64,000 nt of DNA from Sipunculus nudus (lineage: Eukaryota > Annelida > Sipuncula > Golfingiida > Sipunculidae). A model generated the notes under the pieces. The model saw only the letters and a list, made by a program, of their open reading frames with translations, was not told where the DNA came from and did not search any database. The stretch covers positions 62,989,389 through 63,053,388 of the forward strand of contig CM049315.1 in assembly GCA_026874595.1 (NCBI GenBank), given 5' to 3'. Below are positions 21,220 to 31,956 of the stretch, one piece after another. The position numbers were made by a program, and so were the translations under genes. Numbering within the stretch: position 1 is the first letter of the stretch; each line of letters opens with the position of its first letter.

Positions 21220-23565
21220 GAGCTTTATTAGGCCATTTAGAACCAGATACCAACGTCTTTTACGCCGAAATCAGCTCGGTTTTTGCGTAATACAAGATCG
21301 TGTTGTGCAAAATAGAAGATTAAAATTGCAAAAGAAGCAATTCAGAAGCTCCATTAGGCCATTTAGAACCGGGTACAAACATCGATCTCGCCGAAATCAG
21401 CTGGGTTTTTGCCTAATTCATGATCGTGTGTTGTGCAAAAATTGCAGATTTAAATTGCAAAAGAAGCAATTCAGAAGCTTCATTAGGCCGTTTATAACCA
21501 GATACAAACATCTTTTACGCCGAAATCAGCTCGGTTTTTAGCGTAATACAAGATCGTGTTTTGTGCAAAGATGACCGATTTAAACTGCAAAAGAAGCGTT
21601 TAAGAAGCTTTATCAGGCCATTAAGAATCAGTTAGGAACGTCGTTTTTGCTGAAATCAACTCGGTTTTTTTTTGCGTAATATAAGATCGTGTGTTGTGCA
21701 AAGATGATGATTTCAACTGCAAAAGAAGCGTTTGAGAAACTTTATTAGGCCATTTAGAACCAGTTACAAATGTCGTTTTTTTGCCGAAATCAGCTCGGTT
21801 TTTGCGTAATATAGGATCCTATTTTGCGCAAAATGGCCGATTTAAACTGCGATAGAAGCGTTTTTATAGCTTCATTAGGCCATTTAGAAATTGGTAAAAA
21901 CATCGCTCTTGCGGAAATAAAATCGGTTTTTGCGTAATACAACATCGTGTTGTGCAAAATAGAAGATTAAAATTGCAAAAGAAGCAATTCAGAAGCTCCA
22001 TTAGGCCATTTAGAACCGGGTACAAATATCGATCTCGCCGAAATCAGCTAGGATTTTGGCTATTTCAGGAACGTGTGTTGTGCAAAAATTACAGATTTCA
22101 ATTGCAAAAGAAGCAATTCAGAAGCTTCATTAGGCCGTTTAGAATCAGATACAAAAGTCTTTTACGACGAAATCAGCTCGGTTTTTTCGTAATACAAGAT
22201 CGTGATTTGTGCAGAAACTGCTGATATAAACTGCGATAGAAGCGTTTAAATAGCTTCATTAGGCCATTTAGAAATTGTTAAAAACGTCGCTTTTGCTGAA
22301 ATCAGATCGGTTTGCGCGTAGTACAAGATCGTGTTGTGCAAAATAGAAGATTAAAATTGCAAAAGAAGCAATTCAGAAGCTCCATTAGGCCATTTAGAAC
22401 CGGGTACAAACATGATCTCGCCGAAATCAGCTAGGTTTTTGCCTAATTCATGATCGTGTGTTGTGCAAAAATTGCAGATTTAAATTGCAAAAGAAGCAAT
22501 TCAGAAGCTTCATTAGGCCGTTCAGAACCAGATACAAACATTTTTTACGCCGAAATCAGCTCGGTTTTTGCGTAATACAAGATCGTGTTTATAAAGATGA
22601 CCGATTTAAACTGCAAAAGAAGCGTTTAAGAAGCTTCCTCAGGCCATTAAGAACCAGTTAGAAACGTCGTTTTTGCTGAAATCAGCTCGATTTTTTTGCG
22701 TAATGCAAGATCGTGTTTGTGCAAATATTGCAGATTTAAATTGCAAAAGAATCAATTCAGGAGCTTTATTAGGCCATTTAGAACCAGATACCAACGTCTT
22801 TTTCGCCGAAATCAGCTCGGTTTTTGCGTAATACAAGACCGTGTTTTGTGCAAAGATGACCGATTTCAACTGCCAAGGAAGCGTTTTAGAAGCTTCATCA
22901 GGCCATTAAGAACCAGTTAGAAACGTCTTTTACGCCGAAATCAGCTCGTTTTTTTCGTAATACAAGATCGTGATTTGTGCAGAAACGGCTGATTTAAACT
23001 GCGATAGAAGCGTTTTATTAGCTTCATTAGGCCATTTAGAAATTGGTAAAAACGTCGCTCTTGCTGAAATCAGATCGGTTTTTGGGTAATACAACATCGT
23101 GTTGTGCAAAATAGAACATTAAAATTGCAAAAGAAGCAATTCAGAAGCTCCATTAGGCCATTTGGAATCGGGTACAAACATCGATCTCGCCGAAATCAGA
23201 AAGGTTTTAGCCTTATTCATGATCGTGTGTTGTGCAAAAATTGCAGATTTAAATTGCAAAAGAAGCAATTCAGAAACTTTATTAGGCCGTTTAGAACCAG
23301 ATACAAACGTCTTTTACGCCGAAATCAGCTCGGTTTTTGCGTAATACAAGATCGTGTTTTGTGCAAAGATGACCGATTTAAACTGCGAAAGAAGCGTTTT
23401 AGAAGCTTCATCAGGCCATTAAGAACCAGTTAGCAACGTCGTTTTTGCTGAAATCAGCTCGGTTTTTTTTTTTGCGTAATTCAAAATCGTCTGTGGTGCA
23501 AAGATGACCGATTTAAACTGCTAAAGAAGCGTTTTAGAAGCTTCATCAGGCAATTAAGAAGTTAG
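21220..23565 (+). repeat. Block copied from/to 9.2-12.1 kb (copy 2)
   Basis: Begins exactly at the chimeric monomer breakpoint near 21219, where the match to 33.6 kb ends. It lacks about 517 bp relative to copy 1. The junction near 22630-22637 joins GTTTAAGAAGCTTC (as at 10.6 kb) to CTCAGGCC (as at 11.13 kb). Confidence 0.78.
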
Positions 23566-25369
23566 AAACGTCGTTTTTGCTAAAATCAGCTCGATTTTTT
23601 AGCGTAATATAAGATTGTGTTTGTGCAAAGATGACCGATTTAAACTGCAAAAGAAGAGTTTAAGAAGCTTCAATAGGCCACTTAAAACCAGTTACAAAGA
23701 TCTTTTTTGTCGAAATCGACTCGGTTTTTGCGTTATAATAGATCATGATCCGTGCAAAAATGGCCAGTTTAAAATGCGAAAGAAGCGTTTCAGAAATTTC
23801 ATTAGGCGACTTAAAACCCGTTACAATCGTCGTTTTCGCCGAAATCAGCTCGGTTTTCGCTTTATACAAGATCGTGTCTTGTGCAATGATCACCGATTTA
23901 AACTGTGAAAGAAGCGTTTTAGAAGCTTCATCAGGCCATTAAAAACCAGTTAGAAACGTCTTTTACGCCAAAATCAGCTCTTTTTTTCGTAATACAAGAT
24001 CGTGATTTGTGCAGAAACGGCTGATTTAAACTGCGATAGAAGCGTTTTAATAGCTTTATTAGGCCATTTAGAAATTGGTTAAAACGTCGCTCTTGCTGAA
24101 ATCAGATCGGTTTTCGCGTAATATAAGATCGTGTTGTGCAAAATAGAAGATTAAAATTGCAAAAGAAGCAATTCAGAAGCTCCATTAGGCCATTTAGAAC
24201 CGGGTACAAACGTCGATCTCGCCGAAATCAGATAGGTTTTTGCCTAATTCAGGAACGTGTGTTGTGCAAAAATTACAGATTTAAATTGCAAAAGAAGCAA
24301 TTCAGAAGCTCCATTAGGCCATTTAGAACCGGGTACAAACATCGATCTCGCCGAAATCAGCTAGGTTTTTACCTAATTCATGATCGTGTGTTGTGCAAAT
24401 AGTGCAGATTTAAATTGCAAAAGAATCAATTCAGGAGCTTTATTAGGCCATTTAGAAATTGGTAAAAACGTCGCTCTTTCTGAAATCAGATCGGTTTTCG
24501 CGTAATACAACATCGTGTTGTGCAAAATAGAAGATTAAAATTGCAAAAGAAGCAATTCAGAAGCTCCATTAGGCCATTTAGAACCGGGTACAAACATTGA
24601 TCTCGCCGAAATCAGCTAGGTTTTTGGCTAATTCAGGAACGTGTGTTGTGCAAAAATTACAGATTTCAATTGCAAAAGAAGCAATTCAAAAGCTTCAGTA
24701 GGCCATTTAGAATCAGATACAAACGTCTTTTACGACGAAATCAGCTCGGTTTTTTCGTAATACAAGATCGTGATTTGTGCAGAAACGGCTAATATAAACT
24801 ACGATAGAAGCGTTTAGATAGCTTCATTAGGCCATTTAGAAATTGTTAAAAACGTCGCTTTTGCTGAAATCAGATCGGTTTTCGCGTAGTACAAGATCGT
24901 GTTGTGCAAAATAGAAGATTAAAATTGCAAAAGAAGCAATTCAGAAGCTCCATTAGGCCATTTAGAACCGGGTACAAACATCGATCTCGTCGAAATCAGC
25001 TAGGTTTTTCCCTAATTCATGATCGTGTGTTGTGCAAAAATTGCAGATTTAAATTGCAAAAGAAGCAATTCAGAAACTTTATTAGGCCGTTTAGAATCAG
25101 ATACAAACGTCTTTTACGCAGAAATCAGCTCGGTTTTGGCGTAATACAAGATCGTGTTTTGTGCAAAGATGACCGATTTAAACTGCGAAAGAAGCGTTTT
25201 AAAAGCTTCATCAGGCCATTAAGAACCAGTTAGCAACGTCGTTTTTGCTGAAATCAGTTCGGTTTTTTTTTTTGCGTAATTCAAAATCGTCGGTTGTGCA
25301 AAGATGACCGATTTAAACTGCTAAAGAAGCGTTTTAGAAGCTTCATCAGGCAATTAAGAAGTTAGAAAC

Positions 25370-28050
25370 GTCTTTTACGCCGAAATCAGCTCGGTTTTTG
25401 CGTAATACAAGATCGTGTTTTGTGCAAAAGTGACCGATTTAAACTGCAAAAGAAGAGTTTAAGAAGCTTCAATAGGCCACTTAAAACCAGTTACAAAGAT
25501 TTTTTTTGCCGAAATCGACTCGGTTTTTGCGTTATAATAGATCATGATCCGTGCAAAAATGGTCAGTTTAAACTGCGAAAGAAGCGTTTCAGAAACTTCA
25601 TTAGGCGACTTAAAACCCGTTACAATCGTCGTTTTCGTCGCAATCAGCTCGGTTTTCGCGTACTACAAGATCGTGTGTTGTGCAAAAATGGCCGTTTAAA
25701 TTGCAAATGAAGCATTTTAATAGCTTCATCAGGCCATTTAAAACAAGTTACAAACGTCGTTTTTGCCGAAATCAGCTCGGTTTTCGCTTTAAACAAGATC
25801 GTGTCTTGTGCAATGATCACCGATTTAAACTGTGAAAGAAGCGTTTTAGAAGCTTCATCAGGCCATTAAGAACCAGTTAGAAACGTCGTTTTTGCTTAAA
25901 TCAGCTCGATTTTTTTTTGCGTAATGCAAGATCGTGTTTGTGCAAATATTGCAGATTTAAATTGCAAAAGAATCAATTCAGGAGCTTTATTAGGCCATTT
26001 AAAACCAGATACCAACGTCTTTTCCGCCGAAATCAGCTCGGTTTTTGCGTAATACAAGACCGTGTTTTGTGCAAAGATGACCGATTTAAACTGCCAAGGA
26101 AGCCTTTTAGAAGCTTCATCAGGCCATCAAAAACCAGTTAGTAACGTCGTTTTTGCTGAAATCAGCTCGATTTTTTGCGTAATACAAAATCGTGTGTTGT
26201 GCAAAGATGACCGATTTAAACTGCTAAAGAAGCGTTTTAGAAGCTTCATCAGGCCATTAAGAACCAGTTAGAAACGTCTTTTACGCCGAAATCAGCTCTT
26301 TTTTTCGTAATACATGATCGTGATTTGTGCAGAAACGGCTGATTTAAACTGCGATAGAAGCGTTTTAATAGCTCCATTAGGCCATTTAGAAATTGGTAAA
26401 AACATCCATCTCGCCGAAATCAGCTAGGTTTTTGGCTAACTCAGGAACGTGTGTTGTGCAAAAATTACAGATTTCAATTGCAAAAGAAGCAATTCAGAAG
26501 CTTCATTAGGCCGTTTAGAATCAGATACAAACGTCTTTTACGACGAAATCAGCTCGGTTTTTTCCTAATACAAGATCGTGATTTGTGCAGAAACGGCTAA
26601 TATAAACTGCGTTAGAAGCGTTTAAATAGCTTCATTAGGCCATTTAGAAATTGTTAAAAACGTCGCTCTTGCTGAAATCAGATCGGTTTTCGCGTAGTAC
26701 AAGATCGTGTCTTGTGCAATGATCACCGATTTAAACTGCGAAAGAAGCCTTTTAGAAGCTTCATCAGGCCATTAAGAACCAGTTAGAAACGTCGTTTTTG
26801 CTGAAATCAGCTCGATTTTTTGCGTAATGCAAGATCGTGTTTGTGCAAATATTGCAGATTTAAATTATAAAAGAATCAATTCAGGAGCTTTATTAGACCA
26901 TTTAGATCCAGATACCAACGTCTTTTTCGCCGAAATCAGCTCGTTTTTGCGTAATACAAGACCGTGTTTTCTGCAAAGATGACCGATTTAAACTGCCAAG
27001 GAAGCCTTTTAGAAGCTTCATCAGGCCATTAAGAACCAGTTAGCAACGTCGTTTTTGCTGAAATCAGCTCGATTTTTTGCGTAATACAAAATCGTGTGTT
27101 GTGCAAAGATGACCGATTTAAACTGCTTAAGAAGCGTTTTAGAAGCTTCATCAGGCCATTTAGAACCAGTTAGAAACGTCTTTTTCGCCGAAATCAGCTC
27201 GTTTTTGCGTAATACAAGACCGTGTTTTGTGCAAAGATGACCGATTTCAACTGCCAAGGAAGCCTTTTAGAAGCTTCATCAGGCCATTAAGAACCAGTTA
27301 GCAACGTCGTTTTTGCTGAAATCAGCTCGATTTTTTGCGTAATACAAAATCGTGTGTTGTGCAAAGATGACCGATTTAAACTGCTTAAGAAGCGTTTTAG
27401 AAGCTTCATCAGGCCATTGAGAACCAGTTAGAAACGTCTTTTACGCCGAAATCAGCTCGGTTTTTGCGTAATACAAGATCGTGTTTTGTGCAAAAGTGAC
27501 CGATTTAAACTGCAAAAGAAGAGTTTAAGAAGCTTCAATAGGCCACTTAAAACCAGTTACAAAGATCTTTTTTGCCGAAATCGACTCGGTTTTTGCGTTA
27601 TAATAGATCATGATCCGTGCAAAAATGGTCAGTTTAAACTGCGAAAGAAGCGTTTCAGAAACTTCATTAGGCGACTTAAAACCCGTTACAATCGTCGTTT
27701 TCGTCGCAATCAGCTCGGTTTTCGCGTACTACAAGATCGTGTGTTGTGCAAAAATGGCCGTTTAAATTGCAAATGAAGCATTTTAATAGCTTCATCAGGC
27801 CATTTAAAACAAGTTACAAACGTCGTTTTTGCCGAAATCAGCTCGGTTTTCGCTTTAAACAAGATCGTGTCTTGTGCAATGATCACCGATTTAAACTGTG
27901 AAAGAAGCGTTTTAGAAGCTTCATCAGGCCATTAAGAACCAGTTAGAAACGTCGTTTTTGCTTAAATCAGCTCGATTTTTTTTTTGCGTAATGGAAGATC
28001 GTGTTTGTGCAAATATTGCAGATTTAAATTGCAAAAGAATCAATTCAGGA
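25370..28050 (+). repeat. 2066-bp tandem higher-order repeat
   Basis: The unit of about 25370-27435 restarts at 27436 with the rare marker GTGCAAAAGTGACC (25424 and 27490) and runs to about 28.05 kb at a constant 2066-bp offset (16 monomers). The first unit also matches about 12.05-14.11 kb at an offset of about 13.3 kb. Confidence 0.78.
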
Positions 28051-29850
28051 GCTTTCTTAGACCATTTAGATCCAGATACCAACGTCTTTTTCGCCGAAAT
28101 CAGCTCGTTTTTGCGTAATACAAGACCGTGTTTTGTGCAAAGATGACCGATTTAAACTGCCAAGGAAGCCTTTTAGAAGCTTCATCAGGCCATTAAAAAC
28201 CAGTTAGTAACGTCGTTTTTGCTGAAATCAGCTCGATTTTTTGCGTAATACAAAATCGTGTGTTGTGCAAAGATGACCGATTTAAACTGCTTAAGAAGCG
28301 TTTTAGAAGCTTCATCAGGCCATTGAGAACCAGTTAGAAACGTCTTTTACGCCGAAATCATCTCGTTTTTTTCGTAATACAAGATCGTGATTTGTGCAGA
28401 AACGGCTGATTAAAATTGCAAAAGAAGCAATTCAGAAGCTCCATTAGGCCATTTAGAACCGGGTACAAACATCGATCTCGCCGAAATCAGCTAGGTTTTT
28501 GGCTAATTCAGGAACGTGTGTTGTGCAAAAATTACAGATTTCAATTGCAAAAGAAGCAATTCAGAAGCTTCATTAGGCCGTTTAGAACCAGTTACAAAAG
28601 TCGTTTTTGCCGAAATCAGCGCGATTTTCGCGTTATACAAGATCGTACGTTGTGAATAAATGGCCGATTTGAACTGCGAAAGAAGCGTTTTAATAGCTTC
28701 ATCAGGCCATTTAGAAATTGTTAAAAACGTCGCTTTTGCTGAAATCAGATCGGTTTTCGCGTAGTACAAGATCGTGTTGTGCAAAATAGAAGATTAAAAT
28801 TGCAAAAGAAGCAATTCAGAAGCTCCATTAGGCCATTTAGAACCGGGTACAAACATCGATCTCGCCGAAATCAGCTAGGTTTTTGCCTCATTCATGATCG
28901 TGTGTTGTGCAAAAATTGCAGATTTAAATTGCAAAAGAAGCAATTAAGAAGCTTCATTAGGCCGTTTAGAACCAGATACAAACATCTTTTACGCCGAAAT
29001 CAGCTCGGTTTTTGCGTAATACAAAATCGTGTTTTGTGCAAAGATGACTGATTTAAACTGCAAAAGAAGCAATTAAGAAGCTTTATCAGGCCATTAAGAA
29101 TCAGTTAGGAACGTCGTTTTTGCTGAAATCAGCTCGGTTTTTTTTTGCGTAATATAAGATCTTGTGTTGTGCAAAGATGATCGATTTAAACTGCAAAAGA
29201 AGCGTTTGAGAAACTTCATTAGGCCATTTAGAACCAGTTACAAATGTCGTTTTTTGGCCGAAATCAGCTCGGATTTTGCGTAGTATAGGATTCTGTTTTG
29301 TGCAAAATGGCCGATTTAAACTGCGAAAGAAGCGTTTTAGAAGCTTCATTTGTCCATTTACAACCAGTTACAAAAGTCGTTTTTGCCGAAATCAGCGCGA
29401 TTTTCGCGTTATACAAGATCGTACGTTGTGAATAAATGGCCGATTTGAACTGCGAAAGAAGCGTTTTAATAGCTTCATCAGGCCATTTAGAACAAGTTAC
29501 GAACGTCGTTTTTCCCGAAATCAGCTCGGTGTTCGCTTTATACAAGATCGTGTCTTGTGCAATGATCACCGATTTAAACTGCGAAGGAAGCCTTTTAGAA
29601 GCTTCATTAGGCCATTAAGAACCAGTTAGAAACGTCGTTATTGCTGAAATCAGCTCGATTTTTTTGCGTAATGCAAGATCGTGTTTCTGCAAATATTGCA
29701 GATTTAAATTGCAAAAGAATCAATTCAGGAGCTTTATTAGGCCATTTAGAACCAGATACCAACGTCTTTTTCGCCGAAATCAGCTCGATTTTTTGCGTAA
29801 TACAAAATCGTGTGTTGTGCAAAGATGACCGATTTAAACTGCTTAAGAAG

Positions 29851-29861
29851 CGTTTTAGAAG
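29851..29861. repeat. Left target-site duplication of element copy 2
   Basis: CGTTTTAGAAG directly left of the second element, in the same monomer context as at 17434-17444. Confidence 0.85.
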
Positions 29862-29864
29862 GTA

Positions 29865-30041
29865 ACAGGAACTCTCGGCCCCAGAGACACTCGTCCCAGA
29901 GACACTCGGCCCCAGCGACTCTCGGCCCCAGAGACACTCGGCCCCTGAGACGCTCGGCCCTAGAGACACTCGGCCCCTAGTCAGCAGGACCCAGCGACAC
30001 TCGGCCCCGTCCGGTCGCCGCCCCCAGAGACACTCGGCCCA
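29865..30041 (+). repeat. Left terminal inverted repeat, copy 2
   Basis: Same 15-16 bp tandem-unit structure as in copy 1, beginning ACAGGAACTCTCGGCCC. It is mirrored at 31766-31942. Confidence 0.88.
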
Positions 30042-31765
30042 GGAGTCTAGCCTCGGGAAACCCCTCAGAAAACCTTCCCGTAGTTATCCCTTCCGGGCCA
30101 GAGGTCTGATACTAGCTTACCGTCTTATACTAGCTTAGAAAAACCCCTCAGAAAACAACCTTCCCGTAGATATACTGAGTCGGAAGTCGGAGAATGGAAG
30201 CCCGTTCTTTTACCGTCTTAGGTTCATTAGGGAAGGGTTTAATGAGTCAAAACAAAAACGAGAGAAAGTGAAAGTAAAACGTATTTATTAATTAATAATA
30301 GTGTTTAATGTTAAATATGTAGTTCCTGATTATGATATTAGCCAATATATACACAAACCGAAATAGAAAACGTTCCAAATATCACAGTATGAATGAAGTA
30401 TATGAAAGTGACCCGTAAAGTCACCAAATTACAAATTAAAGAGTAGGCTTATATACAAGTATGTCAATTTACACACATATATAAAACAAATCAAAGTAGA
30501 AAGTGTTTTCTACTTCGTGTTTTCTACTTCTTATTTCTAACTAATGTTAACTAACGTTAATGTTCTAACTAATGACAGAGCGTACATAAAGAAGCAAGAA
30601 TACACACACAATGCCAAAATCTTAAAGAAACGGTAAATTATGACTACTTCCACATATACACATCAAATATCGTTGATGTTTTAACTAATGACAGAGCGTA
30701 CGTAAAAAGCAATGGTATAAGAACTCTTCTCTAATGGGATTGATATGTATACAAAATTCATATATATATATACAAAGCCAAAATCATAAAGAAACTGTAA
30801 TTTACGACTATTAGGAACGGTAATTTATGACTATTTCCACATATATACATAAAAGATATGAAGTATTCCAAAGGCCATAGAGCCTGCATCAAGCACACAT
30901 CAAAGTTCCACTGTGTACGCTACATTTCAAACTCTGGTTTGTGAATGACTTCTTGGTTAGTTGATTATGGATATGCTCAATCAGGGGTTTACCGAACTTA
31001 CTATGCAATCAAAGGTTATTGTTATGACGGCAGTAATCACAGCCAACAAGATCACAAAGACGGCAATTAGACTTCGATCAATACCGAGACAAACGGATAA
31101 ATACCGAGGTAAATTTAACAGTGACAATTTCTCATTTTATATCAGTTATTTCTTGATTCATTTATATAAATACTACAGCGTATTATAAAAAAGAAATATT
31201 ATATTTGGCTCCTTCAACGTTTATTGCATCCATTTATTTGGCGTGACCACCACAGGATAATGGTTCAGCACCTTTTATTTAACAATCTATAATTTTTTTA
31301 TAAGTCATATACAAAGATAATTTTATGATATCTGGGCTACACGAAGATATATGTTTCACGAGAAAGGACGGTCCGTGCCGAGGCCTGGCCCCAATATTTT
31401 TGGGGGGTAAGTTAATGCGGCCTTCAGGAAACAGTTGAAATGAACGAACACATAAGCTTACGAAAACTAATAATTTAAGAGGAGACATAACACCTGGCCA
31501 TGTATTTTCTATTGTGTGTAAAATACATATAATTTGTGGAATATGATAAAAAATCATATGGATTATTATACAGATATTGTTTCAAAAATAAGCATGGTTT
31601 TAATTTTTATAATCACCAATATATATATATATTGTATGTGCTATATTTGTTTTTTATGGAAAATTTAACTTTAATTTCTTCGTGGCGTTCAATATCCAGA
31701 AGAGATAACTACGAGCAGGTTGTTTTCTGAGGGGTTTCGCGAGGCCAGTATCGGACCCGATGCCC

Positions 31766-31942
31766 TGGGCTGAGTGTCTCTGGGGGCGGCGACCGGACGG
31801 GGCCGAGTGTCGCTGGGTCCTGCTGACTAGGGGCCGAGTGTCTCTGGGGCCGAGCGTCTCAGGGGCCGAGTGTCTCTGGGGCCGAGAGTCGCTGGGGCCG
31901 AGTGTCTCTGGGACGAGTGTCTCTTGGGCCGAGAGTTCCTGT
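31766..31942 (-). repeat. Right terminal inverted repeat, copy 2
   Basis: Mirror of 29865-30041. At its inner edge it reads CCCTGGGCTGAG where copy 1 has CACTGGGCCGAG, two of the few differences between the copies. Confidence 0.88.
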
Positions 31943-31945
31943 ATT

Positions 31946-31956
31946 CGTTTTAGAAG
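31946..31956. repeat. Right target-site duplication of element copy 2
   Basis: CGTTTTAGAAG, identical to 29851-29861, resuming the monomer in register. Confidence 0.85.

Larger units (their letters stand above)
19529..29861 (+). repeat. Satellite array block II
   Basis: Same monomer and orientation as block I, roughly 80 copies. It starts and ends in the same monomer subtype because both borders are the same insertion site copied by duplication. The longest uninterrupted open frame of the window, 20921-21541 (206 codons), crosses nearly five monomers here. It is a repeated 43-residue Arg/Lys-rich string and is treated as a by-product of monomer length, not a gene. Confidence 0.97.
29862..31945. 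mobile_element. Foldback-like non-autonomous DNA transposon, copy 2
   Basis: A second 2084-bp copy, displaced 12417 bp from the first. By eye I find about eight substitutions between the copies (for example near 30197, 30293-30296, 30532, 31120 and 31763-31771) and no net length change. Flanking satellite on both sides is also near-identical to that around copy 1, so this copy arose by duplication of the surrounding array, not by a second transposition. Interior open frames are conserved only to the degree expected from recent duplication. Confidence 0.88.

Noticed and set aside
29862-31945. Independent second transposition of the element
   Set aside because: Identical insertion base, identical flanking monomer series and similarly low divergence of flanks show block duplication instead.
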